Assembly (NCBI RefSeq): GCF_027580225.2
Contig: NC_073356.2
Span: 6,730,501-6,794,500 of the forward strand
From: Misgurnus anguillicaudatus
Taxonomy: Eukaryota > Chordata > Actinopteri > Cypriniformes > Cobitidae
Reading direction: 5' to 3'
DNA length: 64,000 nucleotides
Shown here piece after piece: positions 1 through 28,673 of this stretch (the stretch's first letter is position 1; every line of letters starts with the position of its first letter). The position numbers and the translations under genes are program-made. The notes under the pieces are model-generated. The model was not told where the DNA came from. It did no database searches and saw only the letters and a program-made list of their open reading frames with translations.

Positions 1-725
1 GGGCTTTTAACGGTTAGTTAGGTGCAGCTATATTTACACTTATAAAGCACTGCATTAATAAAGTACCTCGACTGTACTAGGTGGTGTGACAAGTAGGTGC
101 AATGTCCTCATCCAGTTTGATTGGCTTGGTAGAGTGAATATCAAAAATGTTATAAATTACAATAAATTACAAATCAAATTTTCTTCAGATCAAATAGAAA
201 GTTAGTAATTATTTCAAATGAGCTTAAAGTTATTAAAACAAATACTACCCTGACGTACAGTATAAATACTAAACAATTATGTTTTCTTTGCGTTACATTA
301 ATAAGAGTTTGGAGCAATAACTTTCATCTTGGGCTCATTGTGAAATATCATCTTTCTTTGTATTTGGATCTCAAGAGATTTACTTATTTATAAACGTACT
401 GTATAAATAGCTGCCGTGTAACTATCAGTAGTAATATCGTAATACTGTGTTAAGTGTGTAATGTCTTCCAGTGCTATGTCCAAGACTCACCATAATCCTA
501 GATCAGGTGATCTGCGCATTTCAACCCAATAATGATTATGTTGTGATGCTTTATTAGGCTATTGTTTTAAATGGCTTATCTGTGTACTAGAGAATACATT
601 TTAAGTTATCTCTGTGGCTTAATGAGTAAGACACATTACTATTATTACTGTGTTTTCCTATTTATATCATCCAAATAAACATGTTTAATTAATGACTAGG
701 TGTGATTGTCTCTGTTTTTTATTAA
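1..725. other. AT-rich sequence, no gene recognised
   Basis: No convincing coding exon, RNA gene or delimited repeat was seen here on either strand. Confidence 0.4.
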
Positions 726-1784
726 TCTGCCCATTTGTGGGTTGTTCCAATTCACTACTCTTTCGGGTTGTTTGTGTACAAAAAAGCCACTAAATTAAAC
801 GGCTGTAAAAATGTATCAGATTATTTTCATAAATCTGTTAATTAACTTCAGTACTGATCAAGACTACCAAATGTTGGCAAAATTTCCATGATTTTAACTC
901 TTTAATCGCCAAGTTCATAAGTGATGTCACTGATTTGAGGAAAAAAACACAAATTGACTGATTTTCAATATAAAGTGATTGTAGACTGGATTTTTTTTAC
1001 CTTTTTCACAGTCTTGGGCATGCCAAAGATTGGTAAAACATTGGCTTTGATGCATTGTTAGTTTTTGTGCAGTATCAGCTTTTTTTCTTTTCCTCCCTCA
1101 TTTACTGTTTTTGCCCTATTGATTTCCATTATAACAAAATTTTTTGATTGCAGAGCCATGACACCTTATTATCATACATGTTTGATTCTTTTGCAAAGAG
1201 GTAAAATTTGTCATTTTTACTGTTGATTACCATGTGGCACATTAACCCTTTAGTAGGCCTGAGCAAAAAACTTAAGAGCTTAATTTCTGGCTTGTTAAAT
1301 GAGTTATATGGAGTACAACAGTATATTATAGATAGAGATGGAGTGCGTGCGTTGTAAAAAAATCATCTCTGCATCAGATTTATGAACATTTATTATAACC
1401 CAAAATGCAAAAACAACTTTTGTTGTTTCATCAAATCAGTGACACCACTTATGAAATTGGCAATTAAAGTTGTTTTGTTGTCGCTTTGGATAAAAGCATC
1501 AGCTAAATGAATAAATGAAAGTTCAAATCATGGAAATTTTCTAAGCATTTCGTAGTTTTGATCAGTACTGAGTGTGATTACCGTAACAGATTTATGGAAA
1601 AAAATTGGAAAAATATTAATCTGATAAATTTTTGCAGCCATTTAATTTAATAAAATGTGTGTCTGTCAATATAAAATTTGTCACCAAAAATCATTCATTT
1701 TGCTGAAACACAGAAAAAGTTGTGGCCAAATTATTAAAAAACGATCAATAAATGGCCAAACATGGCCTCAACAACCCATAAGGG
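726..1784. mobile_element. long foldback DNA element with TTAA target site
   Basis: TTAA at 722-725 and 1785-1788 flanks ends containing GGGTTGTT in inverted orientation. Long imperfect arms run from about 730-945 to 1425-1784 and include GATCAGTACTGA and the complementary CAGTGACA/TGTCACTG region. There is no transposase ORF. A piece of unrelated SINE/LINE tail (about 1478-1525, CTTTGGATAAAAGC) interrupts the right arm. Confidence 0.6.
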
Positions 1785-2010
1785 TTAAGAGATAACTATG
1801 TGTGCACTACTGAAGTATTAAATGCTCCTCAGGAAGGTGAATGAACTTGCGTGTCAGTGCCCAGTCTATCCACCTCTATTACAGCATAATCTTTTACGTT
1901 TTCTCATAGACTACTACTGTTACTGAATTGTGTCTAAATGGTAATGTGAATTTCGAAGAAAGAATGTAAATAAATGTCTAATAAAATTAGGGCTTTTTAA
2001 CCCCATAGGG

Positions 2011-2297
2011 CAGTGGTTCTCAAACTGGGGGCCCCAGTTTTATTACATTTTATAAAATAGATTAATTTATCATGAATTCTGTGTAATTAAACCTAAAAGA
2101 ATAAGGCTACTAACCAACAGCACTACTTTGTATCATTTAATATGTTTTGTTTAATTAAAATGTTACATTTTAATATTTATATTTTAATATTAATCATTTT
2201 AATATTTTTTACGTCATAATTTTTCTTTGAGGGGGCCCCGAAGGAATGCACCGTACACAAAGGGGGGCTGCACGATGAAAAAGTTTGAGAACCACTG
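2011..2297 (-). mobile_element. short nonautonomous hAT (Charlie-like) element
   Basis: The ends are CAGTGGTTCTCAAACT and its inverse AGTTTGAGAACCACTG. Near-identical 8-bp target duplications, CCATAGGG (2003-2010) and CCCTAGGG (2298-2305), flank them. The interior is AT-rich with GGGGCCCC blocks and no transposase. A related copy in the opposite orientation lies at 32523. Confidence 0.85.
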
Positions 2298-2860
2298 CCC
2301 TAGGGAGTCAGCTGACATTGGCTTAACTGGGCACTCTCTTCTATACATTACATTATTACTACACTCACTAGTACAGTTTAATCTTAGCTGCTGTACTCTG
2401 CAACTTTTGTTGTCCATCGATTTTCTGGTTTCTCCTGCTTTTATTAATGTAAAGCTGCTGTTTGTCATTGTTTAGAAATTATTAATTCGGTACTTGGATG
2501 GCAAAATAATAATTCTGACAGTGCGTGAGAGCCTATCTGAATTGGCCAATTGTTTTGCCAGCCAGGGTTTCCAAGACAATGTCTAAGCCTGGTCCCAGAC
2601 AAAAACGCATGGTTGAATAGCCACAACTGAAACAGCTTGCAGGAACATTTCTAAATATCAGTACGCAATTGTTTTGTCTTAAGATGCAAAGTGGTAATGT
2701 TTTCAAAGTGAATTGTTCTCTGATATCTACATAAAAGGTATGTAACTTTATTAAGTGCAAAAAATGTCCAGAGACAGTTTTATATGTCCATTTACAACCC
2801 TAGGATTTGCCTTTAGAATAAAATGGTCTATTATTACCTTTTTGAAAGGTCATGAATAAT

Positions 2861-3042
2861 ACTAGGCCTTAGTTTAATAAGGAAATATAACTAGTTTTAA
2901 CAAACATGCCTTATTAAAAACATTACTTGTGTGCATTATGAGGCAAAACAAAGTGCACTGATGTATTTTAAGATATGTGAGTGCAAGTTGTTTTCAGTTT
3001 GGACAGCTCTTACATTTATTTTACTTCCGTGAAACCGCCCCT
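2861..3042 (-). repeat. MITE family member (GGGGCGGTTTCCC family), copy 1 of 4
   Basis: Shares blocks such as CAAACATGCCTTA, ACATTACTTGTGTGCAT and CAAGTTGTTTTCAGTTT with the copies at 38251, 54599 and 59498, and ends GAAACCGCCCCT. The far terminus is eroded. No coding capacity. Confidence 0.7.
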
Positions 3043-3915
3043 ATATGTTTGAGCCTGTATCAGACAAAAACACGGAATTTGAGGATAATCTATTGTTTTG
3101 AGATTGTTAATGGACATTTCTGAGTGGTACGTTTGTGTTTTTTCCAGTATGGACCTGCAAAACGTAACTGTAAAGTCAAAAGAAGACCTTCAGCCTAAAG
3201 TTAGCATATAGCAACTAGCATATAGTGCCAACTCAGTCGTCACAACTTTGTTTTTAGCATTGCAACAACATTTAACTTAATGTTGGGGCATACATCACGA
3301 CTGTAATGTCACAGTTGGCGTTACGTTGAGATTGGTTTTCCAGCAGTCTTTTGCATGCACAAGGTTTACATAAAAAGGAGGTGACGATCGTGTTTGAGGC
3401 TCATGATATGTCATTACCATGTACAGAACTCAAATGATTTCATCTATGCCTACATAAATACAGTTTTCCATTCTATGGCACCTTTAAGTGTCTTAAACCA
3501 AAACTAAGCCATAATTATATTAATCTAAACAGTGTCAAGAAATCCACCCCTATGAGTATTGGTAGGAAAGTCACAGAGAAACGATTTACACCAATCTTAA
3601 CTTTAATATTGGTAGGGAAAACATGTTGAACAATCTTACTGTAGGTTCATGCTGTGAATTCATTTGACAACTAAGATCAATTTACAATAGGAAGACAAAG
3701 AAAACACACAATAAGATCCATTTTGGTCAAACCATGATGCTACTTGAGCCAAGGGACAACTTAAAACAACAAAAGTACTTAAAGAAAACAAAATTTTAAT
3801 TCCATCATAAAATCCACCCTGTATTTTTACCCTATATAGCTGGATCCCACAATCCCCCTTCCCTCCCTCCCAAAGTCCCCAGACATCCACCAGGAGGCCA
3901 CACGGCTGGAGTGAA
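3043..3915. other. 3' flank of ube2e1, including its probable 3' UTR
   Basis: Sequence downstream of the ube2e1 stop on the minus strand. The part next to the stop codon is expected to be 3' UTR. No other gene or delimited repeat was recognised. Confidence 0.4.
3795..3800 (-). other. possible poly(A) signal (ATTAAA) of ube2e1
   Basis: On the minus strand an ATTAAA hexamer lies about 116 nt past the ube2e1 stop codon. It is the nearest plausible cleavage signal, but further hexamers lie downstream (around 3600), so the true 3' UTR end is uncertain. Confidence 0.3.
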
Positions 3916-19820
<15,905 letters not shown>

Positions 19821-19828
19821 GCTCCCGA

Positions 19829-20570
19829 TCTGCGCGAAACAGACGCAAAAAGCTCCAGTGTAACAATTTATTAATGTAACAATGTACTGATGTAACAACA
19901 GTTACGCATTGATGCCTAAGTGTAACAAATTTAAGGAAATATTCAAGTAACGTTGTATTTGTGTAAATCTGTATCGACACCGCGGGTTTGACCTTTAACT
20001 CGAGATTAACAACACAACACGATCCCGACGAGAGATTACTCCACATTTTACCTTGAAACAGCAGTAAAGTCTCGCCTAAATATTCAGACGTGAATCCATT
20101 ACTTCTGTTCGATCAAAACTAATGTAACGCTGACCCGATAAACTCACGCACGCGACCAATGACACGAGATTATAGGAAGTCGAGCACAAACAAACATCGA
20201 TGTCGTGCTCGCTCCTCGATCTCACTAATCCGACGGGTGAGTGTGGTATAAATAAAGTAAATGTGTCGATCTTTCGGTATGGTTGTATTTGTCGGATCAG
20301 GAGCTCATCTGAGATCAGCCTGTCTTCGTTTAACATCGACAGATGAATATCTCTTATCCACAGCCAGAAGACGGGATTAAATGTAGCCTAGCGAATGGTT
20401 GATTTAAATATAATTAAAATATGAGACATATTAAAATGTTTCGAAGGGTTGTGTACCTCTCTTTGTGTCGGTGTGTGTCCGTGGACGCGCGTGTCTCCCA
20501 GAGCGGAAGTGCTGCTGCAGTCTCTTTCTCTCTCACGCGCACACACACACGCGCACTTAAAAGCGCAGTG
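19829..20570 (-). promoter_or_regulatory. ube2e1 5' region: probable noncoding first exon and promoter
   Basis: Just upstream of the ube2e1 start codon the minus strand has a pyrimidine tract ending in CAG at 19832-19830, so only nine 5'-UTR bases (19829-19821) belong to the first coding exon. An upstream noncoding exon is therefore likely. Candidate material is the CpG-richer segment at about 20457-20570, where the minus strand holds an ETS-like ACTTCCGC core and an AGAG/GTACAC donor-like site at 20457/20456. The transcription start cannot be fixed from sequence alone. The block also contains CT and CA simple repeats. Confidence 0.35.
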
Positions 20571-21489
20571 AGACATGGGACAATGAACACGCACGCAGTT
20601 TATTACTACTATCTTCTTCTTCTTCTTCTTAAGTTTAAAATATTTCAACAGTATCCACTTGGGGTCTAAAAACAGTTAACACTACATGTGGCACTTTTTG
20701 TTTAATGTTCACTTAAATTTAGCTGTTACAAGGTTAGTTCTAGGTAATTCCTCAATTTCTTAAAATATTGAAAAGTGAATCTGAAACATGAAAGAAAATA
20801 TTAGGCTTACATTCATAAACTAAACTTATGTTCGTAGGTTCTTTGATGTGGAATTTGGTGTGATGTAAGGAGATTTTTGATGTTTGTAATTGTTTGTATG
20901 TTAATATAATTTACTTTTGGAGAAAGAGTCTCATATCACAAGTGGAGAGTTAAGTTACTCAATTTTCAACTAACCTATTCCTAATAGTGAAGACACATTT
21001 CTTTCTAACTCTCACATCATGTTAATTATTTACATTTGTGAAATTCAAATCACTCAGCTGCCTTGGCACAGATGTGCTCCCCGTTCTTATTTCACTTCTC
21101 ATTTTCATCATAACTTAATATTAACTCTTATTTGTATTTGAGCAATGAGTGGGTTAGAAACACAAAAAATATGGAGTTTCTATCACAAAAATAAGTAATA
21201 AACCACACAAAGTGTTTGTGAGATAAGGTGGTAATGAAGCACAGTTCTTCTAGACTGATGTTGATGTGTCACCTAAGTATTAGCCTATCTGTAGGACAGC
21301 ACAACATGTCACAAACAATAGATTTAAGACCTCCTTTTGTAGGCGTCGCAAAAGAAACCCTTACAAAATCAAATTGTGGGCCGTTTAGCTGTATGGTTCA
21401 CACCTCTACAGACATACATGTTAATTGCTTCAATTGAGACAAAGCTATAAGGGTTACACAATTACAAAAACATATATTTTAAAGGTTTT
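20571..21489. other. intergenic, nothing recognised
   Basis: AT-rich flank upstream of ube2e1, with a CTT run near 20610-20630. No gene or delimited repeat supported. Confidence 0.4.
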
Positions 21490-21965
21490 ACTACTACTCA
21501 TTTACAAAACATTCACTGGGACCGCACCACTTTCACACCTTCATACATTCGTACACCCCACCCAGGACCTTACGTTCAGGAAATGAGTGGCGCCTTGTGT
21601 TACCTTCACATCGGGGCATTAAATCACGTTCCTGCTCATTTTCCTTCACTTCTCCCTGCTGGTGGAATGATCTTCCTATTGCAATCCGGTCAGCCACATC
21701 TCTTGCAACATTCAAAAAACTATTAAAAACCCATCTCTTCCAAAAATATTTGACATGGGTATCGTATAGGCATTTCTTTCTCTTCTCCCATTTCAGTAAA
21801 AAAAACCCTTCTTTTTCTCTCAACAGGTATTGTTCCGGAATCGGAATAGTGAAAACTTGCATCTTTGGATAAGCACCTTTTATTTCCTCCCTGTGACACA
21901 TCGCTTTTATTGTTCCTTATCTTTGTAAGTCACTTTGGATAAAAGCTGCTAAATGCCTAAATGTA
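21490..21965 (+). mobile_element. 3' end of a non-LTR retrotransposon (L2/Rex-like)
   Basis: The frame at 21597-21872 encodes SPCWWNDLPIAIRSATSLATF followed by a LKTHLF-type segment. This is the conserved C-terminal signature of fish L2-type reverse transcriptase polyproteins. It is followed by a 3' tail CTTTGGATAAAAGCTGCTAA. Strongly 5'-truncated, as usual for LINEs. Confidence 0.65.
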
Positions 21966-22927
21966 ATTGTACACATACACCCACATTCGTACGTTTTGGT
22001 ACGATTTGCTTATTGTGTTTTTCTAATAATCATGCGATTTTATGTGGTTTACTTCAGACTAATTCTCATATGAAATAGCCAACTCATAAATATGTATGAA
22101 TTTATGGGAGTATTATTAATACAGTATATATAGTAGAATATATTTTTTATTATTTGTTTATATATTTTTGCTGTATTTAGTAATTAAGTATATTTCTACA
22201 GTACAGATATAGTTATTGTCAATACTGTTCCAGATGATGCAAATACTAATGCACTAAATAAAACAGGAATAACCTAATACAGCAACTAATAAAACATCAA
22301 TACACAAATTATTAATCAATCAAATAAATAAATAAGTAACATTTAATAACTCACTAAGTAACAAAGTTAAAGGAATAAATGGAAGAAATAAGCAACAATA
22401 ATGAACATAAGTTTAGTGATTTACAATGAGTGACAGTAGATCACGCAATGTTATCAATGGGTGTCTACACACATACGCAGTTTGTATAGTGTTATTGCCA
22501 TAGTGTTATTTCAAACTTTCTGTCATTTTGTGTTGTTCAAGAGTCACTTATTTCATGTCCAGGTCAACTGTTTACAAGTCTTTCCATTTGGTTGCAACTT
22601 AAAATTGAACCCTGTGACAGAATGACTAGTATGTCCAAATCCTGCAGTATTGAATAAAAAGTAGGCGAGAAATACCCAGATGCTTCTGCCAAGAGTTTTA
22701 AGTATGCATGGAAAAACACTTTTTTATTTCATTAGGCCAGCGGGTAATTTAAATGACTATTTACTGGAGTAAGAGATATAGATACCAAAGAAATTATTTC
22801 CGTAGTTAAATTCTACTTGTTTAACACCTACAGGTTTAATTTAATGCAGTGCAAACAGTAAAAACACAGTTTGTGATTTTGGATGCTGTTTGAGTCTGAG
22901 GTTGTATAATGGGTTTCTTTTAATTAT

Positions 22928-22952
22928 TTGTAATAATAATAATAATAATAAC
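22928..22952. repeat. (TAA)n microsatellite beside a dispersed-repeat fragment
   Basis: A run of AAT/TAA units, followed by TTATATAGCGCCTTTCATGG and a G-rich segment to about 23165. The latter resembles a dispersed fish repeat but has no clear ends. Confidence 0.6.
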
Positions 22953-23620
22953 TTAGAGTTATATAGCGCCTTTCATGGTACCCAAGGTCGCTTAACAAAT
23001 TGGGGTGGGGTGTTAGGGGACAAAGGAGTCAGTGCAAAGAAATGTTTTGAGGTGCTTTTTGAACATTAGCAGGGGCGGGGCAGAGCGAGACATGTAGTTT
23101 GAGACGGTTCCAGAGTCTGTGAGTGTTGGCGGAGAAGGCCCTGTCCCCAAAAGTCTGCAAAGTCTTTGTATTAAAGATCAAACCAGCAGCCTATCCCTAC
23201 TGAAATAGAGTACTGAAACATGTTCAAAATTATTCTGACCGCACGTTTTTATGTTGCATTTTTAAGGAAATACTGGTGTTAAATTTGAGGTCATATCTGC
23301 CAGGGTCTGACATAAATCATGCCCCCCTCTCTTAGGCCTGAGGAAATCCCCTCTTCTTCCATCTCAGATCGCTACATTCAAACAATCATCTTCCACACTT
23401 TCAGAAAGGGGAGGATGAACCAGTCCACTTCCTGTCATTCTGGTTTACGTGTGTTCAATGCAAGGATGCATGGTGGATTCAGTATAGGCTGACTGCAACA
23501 AAAAAGATGCATGCACAAGGTCATGCAGTAGGACTACATCATGCTATAGTGCAGCATATGAGACACCAGTAGTTTGCAAAAAAAAATCTGATCTGAGTTG
23601 TGCTGATGTGGTCAGATAAT

Positions 23621-24117
23621 GTCTCATGTAGATGCGTATAAATAGCACGAAGTGTAAAAATCGTGCAATACATATGCCAAATTCCACTTTGGCGTGCATA
23701 TGATACGCCAGTCCGCCCCATTCACTTAAACGGTGCATCTTTTTTTGTCGTTTTATTTATTGGTTTCTCAATTTTTTCAGTTTTTTAAACCATTTTTGCT
23801 TGGGTTTAGGGTTAGATTTTAGATTTGCTTAATGAGGTTATTTAATATACAGGTTTCTCCATGTTTTGTCCATATTTAAGCCATGGTCGCTTGGAGTTGG
23901 GGTTAGAGTTGGGGTTTGGGTTAGGATGTCATTTTTATATAACAAAAAGTTGTTCTAACCCTAAACCCAAGCGCAAATGGTAAAAAAAGCAAAAAAATTG
24001 AGAAACCAATAAATAAAATGACAAAAAAAGATGCACCGTTTAAGTGAATGGGAAGGACTGGACTATCATTTGCACGTTTTTTAAATTTTGTGCTATTTAT
24101 ACGCAACTCCGTGAGAC
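23621..24117. mobile_element. foldback element with about 100-base arms
   Basis: Ends GTCTCATGTAGATGCG and CGCAACTCCGTGAGAC are inverted, each with GTATAAATAGCAC internally. Arms at about 23717-23816 and 23953-24052 (TTCACTTAAACGGTGCATC against GATGCACCGTTTAAGTGAA) are near-perfect inverses. GGGTTTAGGGTTAGA-type sequence lies at the arm tips. Confidence 0.75.
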
Positions 24118-24625
24118 TGGGTTGGGTTTGGGGTAGGGTTAAGGTGGTAACATATCGCTAAAATGGTTAAAAGGAAATTATACAGCAATCTTTATGGAAT
24201 GAAAGATACGTAAAAGTTTAACGTTTTTTAGCTGTCAAAAGTTAATAATGCTACGTTTAAATGTTGTAAATACGTCTACATTGTACGTTTTAGCATCTAT
24301 TTAAACGTACAAAAAATAAGTTTTTTGTTTTTTAAAGTTACGTGTAAATACTACGTATTAACAGTGAGACCAGGCTGTATATTCAGAGATACCTTAAGTG
24401 AAATGTATGCTATTTTTTCTCATTATCGTTCCCATAATAGGGAAAGCCCCAAGCTTATAGCCTAAAGATAGTATAGTAGTTCAGTTGAAGAAAGGAAGTA
24501 AATAAGAGGGTACGAGCTAATTTCTGATCCAGAAAATCCAGATTATCAAACTGATCAATTAACTTTGCCAGCACAGCTTGAGCAGAACGTAACAGATTGG
24601 TAAGGTAAGGATACTAAAACATTAA

Positions 24626-24904
24626 AGGTCACGTTCCTCCTGATCCCATTTTTTAAACCATAGTTAGTGTGTAATGTTGCTATAAAAGCATAAATAATAC
24701 CTGTAAAATGATAAAGCTCAAAGTTCACTGCCAGGCGATATATTTTCTTTAACAGAATTCGGTTTTCAAAGCCTGCAGCGAACGGACGTTTGAACTACAG
24801 CCCGCTACTTCCTGCTTTAATGACGTCACTAGAATTTTTTTTTACTAAACTCCGCCCACAGGAATTTCTGAAAGAGGGACAAAAACACAGGAAAAACAGG
24901 ACCT
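24626..24904. mobile_element. TTAA-target MITE
   Basis: TTAA at 24622-24625 and 24905-24908, with short inverted ends AGGTC / GGACCT. AT-rich interior, no coding frame of note. Confidence 0.5.
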
Positions 24905-24908
24905 TTAA

Positions 24909-26900
24909 AACCATGTCTGCATTTGTGATCGTAGAAATGACAAACAACAAATGCTATGCACTGCACAAAACTCGTGTTTAAATCATCAGTACATTTTTAA
25001 ATGTTAAAACATACTTAATAGACTACTTACAGGCTGTGAGACAGAAGCAGGGGGAATTTTAATAATGACCATTGTGTCCACATCAACAGGCTAAGGAAGT
25101 AAACTGTTGCCTACAATTCTTACGTTCATTGTAATCTAAGAAAAGAGATTTAAGTTGGAGATGGTAACTCGCGTCATCGTAGACTTTGGGATTTGTAACT
25201 TTGCAGATCAATAACATGTACTACCACACACTTACACATCATAAGAAATGCTAAATCATGAAAAAGAAAAATGAACTTGCTTATTTGTCAAATTTACATT
25301 ACCAGACTCACAGCCAATCAAAAGTCCTGAGTGATGCATCTCTTCAGTTCAGTCTCATTAAAAAAAAACTGTTTATACTCCATATCCATCAGAGGTGTAA
25401 AAAATACAGGTAAATATCTAACACAAATGGTGCACAATGGTAGGATAAAAGTCATATTGACTATTATTAACTCTGGGGCTTGGCAATGACAGGTCAAACG
25501 TGTAAATACAGTTGTGATTATCTGTCAATTCAAGGGCACTTAATGCCTCAGCTCTCTGAGTTATTAAAGTTCTTTAATTCTTCTTTCTGTCTTTGTTTAC
25601 TTTCGGTGGCAGTCTAGCAGACACGAGATGTCAATTTAAAGGTCAAAGCAAAATGGCATATAACTTTTATTTATACGGAAAACACACATTAATAGACATT
25701 GATGTAAATGTGCCACTGTTAGCCAGCCAGCTATTTTCAACTGCAGTCCTTTGGTAAGATGTTTTACTACCACTAAGCAAAAACAAAACTAAACACAAAA
25801 CAAACAACACTCAATCAGCACTGCTATCCTTACATTACAACACATTATTTACAGTCAATATTTTTGTACCTTGCCAAGAAAAAAAGATGAAATGCTTTAA
25901 GAGAACTTACCTCTCTGTGATATATTTATATCACTCTCTCAGGTTGGATTGGTAAATGCTACACCATAACAGGACGAAAATGACGAATACAGTAACAATG
26001 GGTTATTCTTTACAACACAATAGATTCAAAAGGAAACACAATCATACACAATAAAAAAAGTCAAAATATGTACCCCACCTGAGGTGGTACCCTTTCAAAA
26101 ACTACAGTTCATTTATCTCAAAGGTAGATATTGGTACCAAATGTATGCATATCCGTACCTAATGGTACATGTTAGGACCCTTTAAAAGGGTACATACATA
26201 TTTTTTTCTAACAGTGTATGGGCCGTATATGTTCTGTGCTAAGGGCATTGATGAAAACATTTCACCTCTGACAGATATTGGTTGTGTGGATGATTCAAAA
26301 AGCTGATCATAACAAAATGTGTCATGGTTTCATGTCTGTCATATCGAAAGTTAAATGGAAAATATTAACAAGCCACAAAAGAGGCACGAAAACCATATAA
26401 CAAATAATCAGTCTGTTAGGCTCTTGTGGTAAAACCACTCATTTTTAAATGAAAGTGGTAATGTACAGATAGCATGCAAATCATTGAAATAATGTTAAAA
26501 ACAGTTGTTTTGTCAATGTTAACTGCATTGAATCAGCATCAGATTTGCACACTCCATTAATATTGAAAAAATATTGAAATTTCAACAAACCACCATTATT
26601 GTGATCAGTATTTGCTTTAGTTGGGTGCTTGACTCTTGACATTCACTAAGTTAAAACTTTATTTTCTTTTTTAGTGTTTGTATGTGTTTATGTAGAAATT
26701 GGAAAAGAAAGATGTGTTTCAAAGTTAAGTTGAAACTGGTTGCTTTTTGTGAAGATGTCAAGATGATATAAAATTAAGCAGCTTTACATGATTATGTTGA
26801 TCTATTTTTGACTATTATAATTGTTCTGGTTTGTAAATCCACTGTGACAAGATAAAAAGAAAAACTGCTGACACATTCAGATATCATTACTCATCCTACA
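24909..26900. other. intergenic; one small repeat, no gene
   Basis: A GGTACC-rich fragment at about 26085-26215 (GGTGGTACCCTTT against AAAGGGTAC) looks like a MITE. No protein or RNA gene is supported here. Confidence 0.4.
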
Positions 26901-27056
26901 AATCTCAATAATGGTGACAATCATCAAACAAATTCAGATAAAACAATGAACTGCAATGCATGCTGGGAGTTATAAATTAGTTTAGTACTACCATGATACC
27001 CAGCATGCATTGCAGCATGAAGCTTTCTTTTGTTGATCTTCACCATTGATGAGATT
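26901..27056. repeat. 155-bp foldback sequence
   Basis: AATCTCAATAATGGTGA at the left pairs with TTCACCATTGATGAGATT at the right. The inner arms TGCAATGCATGCTGGG and CCCAGCATGCATTGCA are exact inverses. Probably a MITE. A long hairpin transcript is possible but unsupported. Confidence 0.65.
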
Positions 27057-27779
27057 CATAGACCAATTCATGATGTCAGAGATAGATTCAGTAGTTTAAC
27101 TTTTTAAATGTGTTTTTATAATCCTCAAAATAACAGACCTGCCACTGTGTCCAACTAGTACCATAATATCAACTTTTGCAAAACTTTAACAGTATTTCGT
27201 TAATATAATTTAGGTATGTCTACAAGAATTAAACACTTGATAACATTAGATCTATGTTTTCTTTGCAATAGCAGATTTACTAACACTGCTTCAACAGCCA
27301 AAGAAAACTTAACATTAAAACACAAGAGTAAAGGCCCAACTAAAGTAAACACTGATCACGATAATGGCGATCCGTTGAAATTTCAATACTCCCCCAACAC
27401 CAACAGAGGGTGCAAACCTGATATTGACCCAATGGTATCAACACCGACAAATCAACGATTTCTAACATTGTTTCAATGGTTGCATGCCATCTGGGGTATA
27501 ATGTTCATTCACATTTGTCCACTTGGCATTTGCTTTTATCCAAAACATCCATACAATGCTTGATGAAATCAGCATCTGTGTTCCTTGAATTGTACCCACA
27601 ACCTTTGTGTTGCTTATAAAAATAACTTTTACCTACACTGTACAAATAAGAAAAAAAATTTAGAACTTAAAATGATGATTGTAAAAATTGCTGTGGTTCA
27701 CCATCAGACCATTATGGCGGTTTTCCATACGGCCCACTACGGCTCAGTACAGCACACTTTTGAGGGGTTTTCCTCTGTG
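27057..27779. other. intergenic, no gene recognised
   Basis: Contains a 115-codon open frame (27216-27563) without recognisable domains, and a piece of the GGCGGTTTTCCATACGG-type repeat near 27716-27770. Confidence 0.35.
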
Positions 27780-27912
27780 GACACTGTTAAAAGTATTGAG
27801 TTGAATTTACTTAGAAAATACATGGAAACTTGATTGCCCCCAAATTATCAAGCAAATAAGTTCATTGTTAATTGATTGTTTAAGTAAAGAATGGATTTGA
27901 GTTTACAGTGTA
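27780..27912. repeat. small MITE with ACACTGT ends
   Basis: ACACTGTTAAAAGTATTGAG at the left and GAGTTTACAGTGT at the right form short inverted ends. No coding content. Confidence 0.45.
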
Positions 27913-28673
27913 CCTGATACTTTTTTCACAATACTGGGTCTAAGGCATAACTTACAACATGAATGGTTTCTACAAGGAAACATAAATTTGGAAACCCTCA
28001 CAGAGACAAATGCTTTGGGGTTTTGCCTGAAGATTTTTGTCAGCTGTGTTCAGTTTTTCTTCTTCTTTCAGATGTGCAAAAAGTTGATCTTTCTCTGTGA
28101 CCCTGCGGTTGTAGATCACACATCCTCTGACCTTTCCATAAGCTCCATCCAATTGTGACAAGTCTCCATTGGTCTACATTCACTGTTGCCTGGCAACCTC
28201 TCTCAAGGGGATGAAAAATACCCATTTTGTTGCAGGGGAGGATTTCCATGGGATAAGATACCATATCCCGATATAACAGGATAAGAAATCTAGTGCTGTT
28301 TGGATTGACTGAGGCTGACAGGATAACAGTATCAGACTAACTGTAGTAGAAACATGCCAAGACACTGAAAGATATGGCCATAAATTACAGCATTATAATG
28401 GACCACTCCAACACATGGCTGTCCATAGATTTAAAAAAAAAACTGTATGGTTAATTTTTGGTGATTACTAAATAAAGTATTGGCATTCTGTGAAAAAAAT
28501 ATTTTCAAATTTGAGGCATCTAAATAATATTTTATGTCCAATTAATCCTTCAGTAAGTAACCATGTAACAAATCTGTACACATGAGATTATGCTGTCAAG
28601 AGACAGATGTAAACTTGGACATCATTGTTTATCATTCAAAAGAACAAAAAATTATAGAAAAAAAGTTCTTTAA

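Noticed and set aside
21533..21901. Minus-strand ORF of 122 codons
   Set aside because: Antisense shadow of the LINE C-terminal fragment on the plus strand.
27216..27563. 115-codon plus-strand ORF in intergenic DNA
   Set aside because: Composition and lack of any recognisable motif fit chance; no exon borders or neighbours to support it.
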